This document shows, piece after piece, positions 1 through 8,041 of a DNA stretch of 64,000 nt. Location of the stretch: positions 2,542,001 to 2,606,000 of the forward strand of contig NZ_CP063813.1 of the NCBI RefSeq assembly GCF_015277815.1, given 5' to 3'. The position numbers were made by a program, and so were the translations under genes. Origin of the DNA: Microbacterium atlanticum (lineage in GTDB: Bacteria; Actinomycetota; Actinomycetes; Actinomycetales; Microbacteriaceae). A model generated the notes under the pieces. It did not search any database, had not been told where the DNA came from, and was given only the letters and a program-made list of their open reading frames with translations. Every line of letters starts with the position of its first letter. Positions within the stretch are counted from its first letter, which is position 1.

Positions 1-644
1 CACCAGGCCTGGCCGGCCACGAGCAGTCCCGGCCCGCCGGCGAGGGCTCGCGAGATGACGGTCGCGAGCGCCGCGACGGCTCCCAGCGCCCCGACGACGA
101 GGCCCCAGACGGCGCTGAGCTCGACCGGCAGGTCGCCGAGGCGCGTCGGCGCGGTCCGCGGTCCCCGGCGCAGCTGGCGGTGCCACCACCACACCCCTGC
201 CCACACCACGGCGGCAGCGGCGTCCCCGGGCCGCCATTCGCCGCTGATCCCGTCACCGGCCACCTGGCCGAGTGCGACCGTCGCGATCACCAGCGCCGTC
301 AGCGTCATCGCGGTGAGGTAGAGGGTCCACACCAGCGATGCCTGCTCGCCGGGCTCGCCGAGACGGCGCCGCTGCCACCACCACAGCGCGGCGGCAAGCG
401 GGGTGCCGACCACCGCGAAGGCCAGCGAGCGAGCCAGCGGAGCCTCGCCCTGGGCGATCACGCTCGCCGATCCGATCGCCCACTCCACGAGCCCCGCGAT
501 CCCGATCGCCGCCACGGTGACGAGCGCGAACAGCAGTGAGAGCAGGATGATCCGCCGCACGACCGCGCCGGCGCCCCCACCGGCGCGGGCGGCATCGGGC
601 GCCGTGACGGATCGGCTGGCACCCGCGCTCGGCGTGTCCGTCAC
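1..644 (-). CDS. DUF5671-like multi-pass membrane protein (3' end outside window)
   Basis: The minus frame reads from a GTG at 644 through to base 1 without a stop, so the C-terminus is missing. The visible ~214 residues contain about five hydrophobic membrane segments separated by short Arg/Trp-rich loops, as in DUF5671 proteins of Actinobacteria. Its function is unknown. The GTG overlaps the TGA of the preceding gene (GTGA, 641-644), indicating translational coupling in a two-gene operon. The family call rests on general resemblance only. Confidence 0.6.
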   Translation of the reverse strand, partial: MTDTPSAGASRSVTAPDAARAGGGAGAVVRRIILLSLLFALVTVAAIGIAGLVEWAIGSASVIAQGEAPLARSLAFAVVGTPLAAALWWWQRRRLGEPGEQASLVWTLYLTAMTLTALVIATVALGQVAGDGISGEWRPGDAAAAVVWAGVWWWHRQLRRGPRTAPTRLGDLPVELSAVWGLVVGALGAVAALATVISRALAGGPGLLVAGQAW

Positions 645-1102
645 AGCCCCAGCTCCCTGCACAGTGACAGCTGCCAGGGCGCACGCTCGATGAGCCATTC
701 CCCGTCCTGCTCGACGAGGAGGAAGCTGGCCTCGGATTCCGACTCGCCCGGTCCGAGCAGCCCCGAGTCGTAGACCGTGGTGATCAGGACGTCCACCGTC
801 GCGCCCGACGCCCGCTCGGTCGTGCGCACGAGCGCCACGCGGTGGTCGTCGCCGCCGAACCACTCCCGCTCGCAGTCGTCGGCGACCTCGGGCACGACGT
901 AGTCCAGCGCGGCGTCGACATCCCGGTCGATGACGGCTTGCGAGTAGCGCTGGACGACCCCTTCCGGCGTGTCGGACGGATAGTCCTGCGGACCACCCCG
1001 CACGACGATGACCACGATCGCGGTCACGACCACCAGACCGATCCCGATCAGGAGGGCCGGGAGCGCCCAGCGCCGGCGAGGGGCGTCATTGCTCATGCTC
1101 AC
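641..1102 (-). CDS. Small membrane-anchored protein, DUF4878/NTF2-like
   Basis: The protein has 153 residues. Residues 10-35 form one transmembrane helix after an Arg-rich cytoplasmic start. The extracytoplasmic part has the pattern of DUF4878/SnoaL-like folds: an early 'EGVVQRYSQAVIDRD' helix, then a beta-rich half ending in 'LVEQDGEWLIE'. Two cysteines (about C95 and C149) could form a disulfide outside the cell. It is coupled to the downstream membrane gene. The role is unknown; the NTF2-like assignment is inferred from the helix-then-sheet pattern. Confidence 0.65.
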   Translation of the reverse strand: MSMSNDAPRRRWALPALLIGIGLVVVTAIVVIVVRGGPQDYPSDTPEGVVQRYSQAVIDRDVDAALDYVVPEVADDCEREWFGGDDHRVALVRTTERASGATVDVLITTVYDSGLLGPGESESEASFLLVEQDGEWLIERAPWQLSLCRELGL

Positions 1103-1281
1103 ATGATGACCGAGCGGGCGGCCTTTCCCCGCGGGTCCGCTCCGGCGCGTCGCACGCGGCGGGGTCTCGTCCAGGCTTCTCCCAGTGCCACCCCTCCTGC
1201 GCCGCGGATAGGATCGACGCGTGGGCGAGGGTGCCCGCGCTCACCCGCCGAACCGCTCACCGAGCGGACCAGGAGGCCGCG

Positions 1282-2301
1282 ATGACGGATACCGCGATGA
1301 CGGATGCCGCGCCCGGCGCGCACGAGGCCGGGCTGACGGCGGCGGGATTCGCCCGCATCACCGGCGCCATCCTGGACGCCGTCGGCACCGTGATCGACGG
1401 CAAGCCCGATGCGGTGCGCAGCGCCCTCGTCTGTCTGCTCGCCGAAGGGCACCTGCTCATCGAGGACGTGCCCGGCGTCGGGAAGACGATGCTCGCCCGC
1501 GCCCTGGCCACCTCGGTGGACGCGACCGTGCGGCGCATCCAGTTCACCCCCGACCTGCTGCCCGGCGATGTGACGGGGGTCAGCGTCTACAACCCGGTCG
1601 ACCGGGAGTTCGAGTTCAAGCCGGGGGCGATCTTCGCCAGCATCGTGATCGCCGACGAGATCAACCGGTCCTCCCCCAAGACGCAGTCCGCTCTGCTCGA
1701 GGCGATGGAGGAGCGCCAGGTGACCGTGGACGGGCGCACCCACTTCGTGCCCGACCCGTTCCTCGTGGTGGCCACCCAGAACCCGCTGGAGATGGAGGGC
1801 ACGTATGCCCTCCCGGAGGCGCAGCGGGACCGGTTCATGATGCGCATCTCGATGGGCTACCCCGACCCTCGCTCCGAGGCGCTCATGCTGCGCCAGCGCG
1901 ACACCGTGAACCCGCTGGATCAGCTCGCGGCCGTGGTGTCGGCCGACGAGGTCTCGGACCTCATCGCGTGGGCCCGCGCGGTGCACGTGGCGCCGGCCAT
2001 CGAGGACTACGCCGTCGCACTGGCGCAGGCGACGCGCGGCCACAGCGACCTGCGCCTGGGCGCGAGCCCGCGCGCGACGCTTCAGCTCGTCCGCGCCGCC
2101 AAGGTGTGGGCGGCCCTCGACGGGCGGGCGTTCGTCATCCCCGACGACATCACCGCGCTGCTGGCTCCGGTGTTCGCCCACCGCCTCATCCCGACACGTG
2201 CCGCCGGCGGGGCGCGCGGCGGGAATGCGGCCGACGCGATCGCCGTGATCCTGGAGCGCATCGCGGCGAGCGTGCGCGTGCCGATCGCCTCACGACAGTG
2301 A
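1282..2301 (+). CDS. MoxR-family AAA+ ATPase
   Basis: MoxR ATPases act as chaperone-like AAA+ proteins, usually with DUF58 and transglutaminase partners in envelope or peptidase maturation. The 339-residue protein has Walker A 'GVGKT' at 65-69, Walker B 'IVIADEIN' at 121-128, and the family motif 'PLEMEGTYALPEAQRDRF' near 170-190. The ATG at 1282 is preceded by AGGAGG at 1271-1276. An in-frame upstream ATG at 1231 lacks such a site. It is the first gene of a three-gene operon with 7 bp to the next. Confidence 0.93.
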   Translation: MTDTAMTDAAPGAHEAGLTAAGFARITGAILDAVGTVIDGKPDAVRSALVCLLAEGHLLIEDVPGVGKTMLARALATSVDATVRRIQFTPDLLPGDVTGVSVYNPVDREFEFKPGAIFASIVIADEINRSSPKTQSALLEAMEERQVTVDGRTHFVPDPFLVVATQNPLEMEGTYALPEAQRDRFMMRISMGYPDPRSEALMLRQRDTVNPLDQLAAVVSADEVSDLIAWARAVHVAPAIEDYAVALAQATRGHSDLRLGASPRATLQLVRAAKVWAALDGRAFVIPDDITALLAPVFAHRLIPTRAAGGARGGNAADAIAVILERIAASVRVPIASRQ

Positions 2302-2308
2302 CCCTCCG

Positions 2309-3568
2309 ATGAGACGCGTGTGGCCGCTGACCGCCCGGGGCACGGGTGCGGTCGTGCTCGCGATCGTCTGCTTCATCGTGGCGAACGAGGCGAGCCTGAG
2401 CGAGCTGATGTACTTCGGCATCCTGCTGCTGGCGGCCGTCGCCGCCAGCGTCGGGGCGCTGTACGTCGGCCGCCGCACCGAGTCGGTCACCAGGTCGCTC
2501 TCGCCCGAGGTGGTCTCGGTCGGCCTCGAGGCGCGGGTGGCCGTGCGCGTGGGCGTGAGATCGGCCGTGCCCACCGCGCCCGGCATCTGGCGGGACACGC
2601 TGCCCCCGGGACTTCGCGGTAAAGCCACCGGCGTCTTCCCGGCGCTGGGGTCGGGCCTGCTGGGCGGAGAGCGCGGCGGTGCACGGAGCGTCGACCTCGT
2701 CTACACGGTCACCGGCGCCCGGCGGGGCGTCCACCCGCTCGGCCCACTCACCGTCCGGTCGTCCGACCCGTTCGGGCTCGCGCGGCGCACGGTGCTGTTC
2801 GGTGAGCGCACACCGGTCACGGTCGCCCCGGCCGTGATCGATCTCGCGCCGCTGGTGGACTACGCCGGTGCCGCCGGAGGCATGCTCCACACGACGAACG
2901 ACCAGCTTGGACAGGGCGCCGACAACCTGGTGGCCCGGCCCTACGCGTCCGGCGACTCGATGCGCCGCATCCACTGGCGCGCGACCGCTCACCGCGACGA
3001 GCTCATGGTGCGTCAGGAGGAGCAGGAGTCCACGCCCGAGGCATCCGTCGTCATCGACCGCGCTGCGCGGCGATGGTCGCCCGAGGCCCTGCAGGCGCCG
3101 GGCACCGACCCCGGCTTCGAGGCGGCGGTCTCGGCCTGCGTGTCCGCGGTCGCGCGGCTGGTGCACGACGGCTACGCGGTGGAGGTGCTCGACACCGAGG
3201 GCACGGTGCTGATGGAACGCATCGACGGCGGCGACATGACGTCCGTCGACGGGCTGCTCGTCCAGCTCGCCACGCTCACGGCGCGCCGCGACGACGAGCT
3301 GCCGCGGCTGCCCCGGCTCTTCGCCGGCGTCTCGACCGGGCCGATCGTGCTCGTCGTCGGGCGGCTGGACGCCTCCGACGCGGCAGCGATCGGACCGGTC
3401 GCCCATCACAGCACACTGCCGATCCTGCTGGCCACCGCTCCCTTCGGTGCGGCTCTGGATCGCGCGGCCGACCACGGCTGGCACGTGGCATCCATCGATC
3501 CCGAACGCGACCTCGCACCGGCGTGGGCGAACGCGGTCGGCCGGGGGGTGCACCATGTCGTCGGGTGA
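2309..3568 (+). CDS. DUF58 domain-containing membrane protein
   Basis: The 419-residue protein has two N-terminal membrane helices (about residues 8-50), a beta-rich middle, and the DUF58 signature around residues 205-235 ('YASGDSMRRIHWRATA'). DUF58 proteins are typical partners of MoxR ATPases and have a von Willebrand A-like C-terminal fold. It lies between the MoxR gene (7 bp gap) and the transglutaminase gene, which starts 14 bp before its stop, so the three are one translationally coupled unit. Confidence 0.9.
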   Translation: MRRVWPLTARGTGAVVLAIVCFIVANEASLSELMYFGILLLAAVAASVGALYVGRRTESVTRSLSPEVVSVGLEARVAVRVGVRSAVPTAPGIWRDTLPPGLRGKATGVFPALGSGLLGGERGGARSVDLVYTVTGARRGVHPLGPLTVRSSDPFGLARRTVLFGERTPVTVAPAVIDLAPLVDYAGAAGGMLHTTNDQLGQGADNLVARPYASGDSMRRIHWRATAHRDELMVRQEEQESTPEASVVIDRAARRWSPEALQAPGTDPGFEAAVSACVSAVARLVHDGYAVEVLDTEGTVLMERIDGGDMTSVDGLLVQLATLTARRDDELPRLPRLFAGVSTGPIVLVVGRLDASDAAAIGPVAHHSTLPILLATAPFGAALDRAADHGWHVASIDPERDLAPAWANAVGRGVHHVVG

Positions 3569-5822
3569 GCCGGCCCGTGCTCGCGGAGGCGAGCGGCTGC
3601 TGACCTTCTCGATCCTCGCGGCGCTGGTGGCCGCGCTGCTCCCGGTCGTTCGCGTCATCGAGCCCGGCTGGTGGCTCCTGGCGGCACTGATGCTGGCCGC
3701 GCTCGTCCTCGCCGCCGGCTACACCGCCCGCCTCTACCGTCTTCCCGCCGTCGCGGTGACGCTCATCGAGATGGCGCTGTGGACCGTGTTCCTCACGTTC
3801 GTGTTCCTTCGCGACACCGCCCTCCTGTGGGTGATCCCCACCCTCGACACCCTCCGCAGCGTGCCCGTGGTCGTCGAGGCGGCGATGCAGGAGATCCAGC
3901 TCGGTGCGGCGCCCCTCGAGCCCACCCTTCCGCTCGCGTTCGTCGTGGTCGGCGCCATGGGACTGCTCACGATCATCGTGGACCACGTCGTGGTGACGGC
4001 ACGGATGCCGCTGCTGGCCGCCGTCGGCATCGTCACGGTCTCGCTCATCCCGGCGATCGCCGCGCCCGCCGCCGTCGACGTCATCGGGTTCGTCTTCCTG
4101 GCGGTGACCATCCTCTTTCTGATCCGCTCCGAGACCCGCTCCCGCGAGAAGCCGCTGGAGCGCGAGGAGGAGCGCACGGCCGGCGTCCCGGCCACGGCGC
4201 TCGGCATCGGAGCCGTCGCCGTCCTGGTGGCCGTCGTCGTCACACCGGCCCTCCCGCAGCCGAGTGCGCGCCCGGGGGCCGGGCTCGGCCCGGGGCCGGG
4301 CATCGACGCGACGCTGCAGCTCGGGGACGACCTGCGTCGGCCCCAGGAGGTGGAGGTCATCCGGGTGCGCACGGACTCGCCCTCGGTGCCGTACCTGCGC
4401 GCCACGACGCTGAGCCGGTTCGAGGGCGGCGTGTGGGAGCCCGACCGCGCCCAGACCGTCTCCCTGGAGAGCGAGCGCGCGTTCGGCGAGATCGACCACA
4501 CCGAGGACATCCGCATCTCGGAGTACACCACCAAGGTCGATGTGGTGAACCTCGACTCCCCGTGGGCGCCCGTGCCGTATCCCGCCGTCGGCATCACCGG
4601 CCTCCGCGGGCTGTGGGGGGCGGTGCCCTACAACCGCACCGTGGCCACGACGAGCGACTCCACCATGGGCCAGTCGTACGAGGTGACGACCGCCTACCCC
4701 CGGCCGACGCTGGAGCAGGTGCGTGCGGCGACCTCCGTCGGCTCGCAGGTGCGGGATGAGACGACCGAGCTCCCCGCCGACATCCCTCCGCTCATCGGTG
4801 AGCTGGCCGCGCAGGTGACAGCCGGCGCCACCACCGACTACGACAAGCTCACCCTCCTGCAGCGGTGGTTCCGTGGGGTCGAGTTCACCTACTCGCTCGA
4901 CGCGCCGGTCGAGGAGGGCTTCGACGGCAGCGGCGCCGAGGCGGTGGCGAGATTCCTGGAGGTGCGGGAGGGCTACTGCGTTCACTTCGCGTCCGCCTTC
5001 GCGCTCATGGCCCGCACCCTCAACATGCCGTCGCGGATCGTGGTCGGCTACCTGCCCGGCACGCCCACGACCGAGAGCATCGACGGGCAGCCGGTGTACT
5101 CCGTGCTGAGCTCTCAGCTGCACGCGTGGCCCGAGGTCTACTTCGCGGGCATCGGCTGGATCCCCTTCGAGCCGACGTCGGGCCTCGGCACTCCGACGCT
5201 CTTCTCGGCCTCCTCGACGGCGCCCGGCGAGACGACCGATCCCGGAACCGTCGGGTCCCAGCCGACCGCGACGCCGTCGCTGCCGGCGGACGCCGGTCGC
5301 ATCGACGCGGAGGAGCAGCAGGCCGCCGACGGACCGGGAACCTCTCGTGACGCCGTCGATCCGCTGCCGCTGGTCGGCATCGTGACGGGGGTGCTCGTGC
5401 TGCTGTCTGTGCCGTTGGTCGTGAGGGAGCTTCGCCGGCGGCAGCTGGACGCCGCCGCGCGTACCGGAGACGCCGCTGCCGCATGGCAGTCGGTGCAGGA
5501 GGCGGCGATCGACGTGGCCATCCCGGTCCCCGCGAGCGAGACACCGCGCGCGTTCGCGCGCAGGCTGGTCGAAGAGCACGGGGTGGAGGCATCCGACATC
5601 GAGACGGTCCTGACCGCCATCGAGCGCGTCAGCTACTCCAAGGCCGGGACCCGCTCCTATTGGATGGGGGATGCCGCGGCCGTCGCGGCCGCCGCGGTGC
5701 GGGCGTCGCTGCTGGCGTCGGTTCCGCCCTCGCGCCGGATCCTGGCGCTCGCAGCCCCCCGATCGCTCATCATCCGGCCGGGCAGCGTCTATGCCGGATC
5801 CGCCCCGGTTCGGGCGCGGTAG
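3555..5822 (+). CDS. Transglutaminase-like membrane protein (TgpA family)
   Basis: The 755-residue protein begins with six or so membrane helices (residues ~20-230). A periplasmic-side transglutaminase-like domain follows: the catalytic Cys is near 475 ('REGYCVHFASAFALMAR') and the His near 523 ('HAWPEVYF'), followed by an acidic 'FEPTSG'. A further membrane helix lies near 604-625, with a DUF4129-like tail. The ATG at 3555 overlaps the DUF58 gene; an ORF extension to 3447 would overlap far more. This is the third member of the MoxR-DUF58-TgpA operon. Its substrate is unknown. Confidence 0.9.
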   Translation: MSSGEPARARGGERLLTFSILAALVAALLPVVRVIEPGWWLLAALMLAALVLAAGYTARLYRLPAVAVTLIEMALWTVFLTFVFLRDTALLWVIPTLDTLRSVPVVVEAAMQEIQLGAAPLEPTLPLAFVVVGAMGLLTIIVDHVVVTARMPLLAAVGIVTVSLIPAIAAPAAVDVIGFVFLAVTILFLIRSETRSREKPLEREEERTAGVPATALGIGAVAVLVAVVVTPALPQPSARPGAGLGPGPGIDATLQLGDDLRRPQEVEVIRVRTDSPSVPYLRATTLSRFEGGVWEPDRAQTVSLESERAFGEIDHTEDIRISEYTTKVDVVNLDSPWAPVPYPAVGITGLRGLWGAVPYNRTVATTSDSTMGQSYEVTTAYPRPTLEQVRAATSVGSQVRDETTELPADIPPLIGELAAQVTAGATTDYDKLTLLQRWFRGVEFTYSLDAPVEEGFDGSGAEAVARFLEVREGYCVHFASAFALMARTLNMPSRIVVGYLPGTPTTESIDGQPVYSVLSSQLHAWPEVYFAGIGWIPFEPTSGLGTPTLFSASSTAPGETTDPGTVGSQPTATPSLPADAGRIDAEEQQAADGPGTSRDAVDPLPLVGIVTGVLVLLSVPLVVRELRRRQLDAAARTGDAAAAWQSVQEAAIDVAIPVPASETPRAFARRLVEEHGVEASDIETVLTAIERVSYSKAGTRSYWMGDAAAVAAAAVRASLLASVPPSRRILALAAPRSLIIRPGSVYAGSAPVRAR

Positions 5823-5863
5823 CCGGGCAGGGTAGGATGGTCGGCGGCCCTCCGGGGCCGCCT

Positions 5864-5948
5864 GGAGGATTCGCCTAGTGGCCTATGGCGCACGCTTGGA
5901 AAGCGTGTTGGGTGCAAGCCCTCGGGGGTTCGAATCCCCCATCCTCCG
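5864..5948 (+). tRNA. tRNA-Ser(GGA)
   Basis: The acceptor stem GGAGGAT pairs with ATCCTCC. The anticodon stem-loop CACGC-TTGGAAA-GCGTG carries GGA, which reads UCC/UCU serine codons. The T arm GGGGGTTCGAATCCCCC is perfect, and a class-II extra arm sits before it. No CCA is encoded. It lies directly before the ars island, a classic position for integrated DNA. Confidence 0.97.
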
Positions 5949-6068
5949 CACCTGTGATCCCAGTGTTTTCAAGGGATCGGGACTCCTCCGAAGTTTGGTG
6001 GCAAGTCGGTGACATAGTTGCGCGGTCTCCGACCCACACCGCCAGGGCGGCCTGCCCGGTCGCCGCGA
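5949..6068. other. Non-coding junction between tRNA-Ser and the ars island
   Basis: These 120 bases are less GC-rich than their surroundings at the start ('gtgttttcaagggatcggg'). I see no gene here, no integrase remnant that I can name, and no copy of the tRNA 3' end. The minus-strand reading frame through it has no recognisable family. It may mark the left edge of the acquired ars segment. Confidence 0.4.
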
Positions 6069-6485
6069 TCATGCCGCACTACGTGTCGGAAGAATCTCCG
6101 CAAGCAGCGCCTCCACCCGACCACGAATCTCATCGCGAATCGGACGCACCGCCTCGATCCCCTGACCAGCAGGATCATCGAGCTCCCAATCCTCGTAGCG
6201 CTTGCCCGGAAACATCGGGCAGGCGTCGCCGCAGCCCATGGTGATCACGACATCCGATTCCTTCACGGCGTCGACGGTCAGCACGGTGGGCGTGTTGCCC
6301 GCAATGTCGATACCCTCCTCAGCCATCGCCTCCACAGCGACCGGGTTGATGACATCTTTCGGGGCCGATCCTGCCGAGCGCACCTCGACGTCGTCTCCCC
6401 CGAGCGCACGGAGATAGCCTGCAGCCATCTGGGATCGGCCGGCATTGTGGACGCAGACGAACAGAACGGTCGGCTTGTCACTCAT
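6069..6485 (-). CDS. arsC: Arsenate reductase, low-molecular-weight phosphatase type (mycothiol-linked)
   Basis: It reduces arsenate to arsenite in the cytoplasm. The 138-residue protein has the P-loop C-X5-R at C11-R17 ('CVHNAGR') and a second redox pair C85/C89 in 'TMGCGDAC', followed by the acid loop 'DWELDDP'. In actinobacteria this family usually works with mycothiol or thioredoxin. It is about 61% or more identical by eye to the reductase half of the fused gene just upstream. An inverted repeat at 6513-6536, between the two genes, is the likely operator. Confidence 0.93.
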   Translation of the reverse strand: MSDKPTVLFVCVHNAGRSQMAAGYLRALGGDDVEVRSAGSAPKDVINPVAVEAMAEEGIDIAGNTPTVLTVDAVKESDVVITMGCGDACPMFPGKRYEDWELDDPAGQGIEAVRPIRDEIRGRVEALLAEILPTRSAA

Positions 6486-6512
6486 AGCGGTGCCTCTTTC
6501 TCTCAGGAGAAA

Positions 6513-6536
6513 GCATAGACGGCTATCTATCTATGC
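6513..6536. promoter_or_regulatory. Candidate ArsR operator before arsC
   Basis: A perfect inverted repeat GCATAGA-N10-TCTATGC lies 28 bp upstream of the arsC ATG and overlaps the stop codon of the ArsR-ArsC fusion gene. It contains the string CATAGACGG-N8 ending in TCTAT (6514-6530), which recurs at the start of the fusion gene. The two sites are therefore probably bound by the same repressor. Confidence 0.6.
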
Positions 6537-7427
6537 ACGAGTTGCTGCAGGTAAACTTTCGGGGAACAGCTCAAGGAGCAGGCTGCGCACACGCCGTTCG
6601 ATGTCGTCCCTGATGACACGAACCCGCTCGGGCGACTTGCCAACCGGGTCGTCGAGCTCCCAGTCCAGGTACCGGCGGCCGGGGTAGACCGGGCATGCGT
6701 CACCGCAACCCATCGTGACGACGACGTCGGCCGCGCGGACGGCTTCATCGGTGAGCGGCTTCGGGAACTCGCCCCCCAGCGAGACGCCGATCTCGTTGAG
6801 CGCTGTGACGATGCTCTGGCGCACATCGCCGACCGGCTGCGAGCCGGCTGTTCGCACCGCCACTCTGTCGCCGGCGAGTTGTCGGAGGATTCCGGCGGCG
6901 ATCTGAGAGCGACCGGCGTTCTGCACGCAGACGAAGAGCACCGTGGGCACGGTCGGGGTGGGCGCGTCGTCACGATGGAGCGCCTCGAGCCGCGCAGCAG
7001 CGAACATGGCCGTGCGGCTGGTCAACATCGGGGACTGCGAGTGACCGGCCAGGCGTCGGTGACTGTCCAGGACGACCGCGTAAACGGTCTCGCGGCTGAA
7101 CACACCGTGGAAGCGCACGGACAGGGCGTCGGCGATGCGCTCGAGGTCGGGCTCGTCCGCGGGTTCTCGGCCGCCGACGATCGAGCCGACGAGGTCGGCG
7201 TGGGCAGGGGCGATCGAGTACCAGACGCGGCGCCCGTCCGGCTCGCGCACGACAATACCGTCGTCGTGCAGCGCCTTCATGTGGTGACTGACCGTCGGCT
7301 GCCGAAGCTCCAGCGACTTCGCCAGATCCCCGACGAGGGCTCGCCCGTCCTGCGCGTCGCGGATCAGGCCGAGTATGCGCACGCGCGTCGGATCCCCCAA
7401 TGAGGTGATACCCACCGCAGGTTTCAT
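6531..7427 (-). CDS. ArsR-ArsC fusion: HTH repressor domain joined to arsenate reductase
   Basis: The 298-residue protein has three parts. Residues 1-85 form an ArsR-type winged helix ('RQPTVSHHMKALHDDG' recognition helix near 42-57). Residues 95-155 form a helical linker like the N-terminal domain seen in some actinobacterial ArsC proteins. Residues 160-298 form a low-molecular-weight phosphatase-type arsenate reductase with C167-X5-R173 and C241/C245. There is no cysteine in residues 1-160, so the usual arsenite-binding site of ArsR is missing. I chose the ATG at 7427 because a 16-bp palindrome overlaps it. A GTG at 7448 would add seven residues. Confidence 0.85.
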   Translation of the reverse strand: MKPAVGITSLGDPTRVRILGLIRDAQDGRALVGDLAKSLELRQPTVSHHMKALHDDGIVVREPDGRRVWYSIAPAHADLVGSIVGGREPADEPDLERIADALSVRFHGVFSRETVYAVVLDSHRRLAGHSQSPMLTSRTAMFAAARLEALHRDDAPTPTVPTVLFVCVQNAGRSQIAAGILRQLAGDRVAVRTAGSQPVGDVRQSIVTALNEIGVSLGGEFPKPLTDEAVRAADVVVTMGCGDACPVYPGRRYLDWELDDPVGKSPERVRVIRDDIERRVRSLLLELFPESLPAATRA

Positions 7428-7441
7428 AGACGGAAGTCTAT
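7425..7441. promoter_or_regulatory. Candidate ArsR operator at start of the ArsR-ArsC gene
   Basis: The palindrome ATAGAC-GGAA-GTCTAT (7426-7441) covers the ATG of the fusion gene. With the preceding base it reads CATAGACGG-N3-TCTAT, the same core as the site before arsC at 6514-6530. Such a position would give tight autorepression and suggests a transcript with little or no leader. Confidence 0.6.
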
Positions 7442-7531
7442 CGACCACCCCGGCCGGCGTCGCACGACCGCAGACGCCAGATCAAGGGCATGAACCCCCA
7501 GACTCGTCACGGATGGTCGCGTCATCCATGC

Positions 7532-8041
7532 TCAGTCGCCGTCCATTGCGCTACGACGCTCGATGAGGAGGGTGTCGCGCCAGCAGCCGGCGTGCGGGCC
7601 GGCACCCGATCGTGCGATGCGTTCGCGCCGCCCCACCACTCGGAAGCCCGCAGCGGCGTGGAGCCTGAGGCTCGCGGCGTTCTCCGGGAAGATGCTCGAT
7701 TGGATCGTCCAGATGCCCGCGACCTCGGCGGCGTCGATGAACACGTCGAGCAGGCGGCGGCCGATGCCTTGTCCGCGGGCACTGCGAGAGACGTACACCG
7801 AGTGTTCGACGACTCCGCGGTACGCCGGACGGGAGGACACCGCGGACGCGGCGATCCAGCCGACCAGGGCGCCGCCCGCGTCGACAGCGACGAACCGCAG
7901 GGCCGGCAGCTTCGCCGCATCGAACGCCTCCCAGGTCGGGGTGGCGACCTCGAATGTCGCCTCCCCGTCCTCGATGCCATGTGCGTAGATCTCCTCGACC
8001 GCCGGCCAATCGGCCGGCGTCATCGCGCGCACTTCCGTCAT
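7532..8041 (-). CDS. GNAT N-acetyltransferase, phosphinothricin/arsinothricin (ArsN1-like) type
   Basis: The 169-residue protein has the PAT-type start 'TPADWPAVEEIYAHGIEDGEA', acetyl-CoA motif A 'ARGQGIGRRLLD' around residues 95-106, and the late motif 'NAASLRLHAAAGF'. Family members acetylate the glutamate analogues phosphinothricin or, in ars operons, arsinothricin. The ATG at 8041 overlaps the TGA of the flavoprotein gene by one base (TGATG), so the two are coupled. The arsenical substrate is inferred from context; other amine substrates remain possible. Confidence 0.8.
   Translation of the reverse strand: MTEVRAMTPADWPAVEEIYAHGIEDGEATFEVATPTWEAFDAAKLPALRFVAVDAGGALVGWIAASAVSSRPAYRGVVEHSVYVSRSARGQGIGRRLLDVFIDAAEVAGIWTIQSSIFPENAASLRLHAAAGFRVVGRRERIARSGAGPHAGCWRDTLLIERRSAMDGD

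Noticed and set aside
3276..5579. 767-codon minus-strand open frame opposite the DUF58/TgpA genes
   Set aside because: Arg/Gly/Asp/His-rich composition and no recognisable motif; it is the shadow of the real plus-strand genes with strong family motifs.
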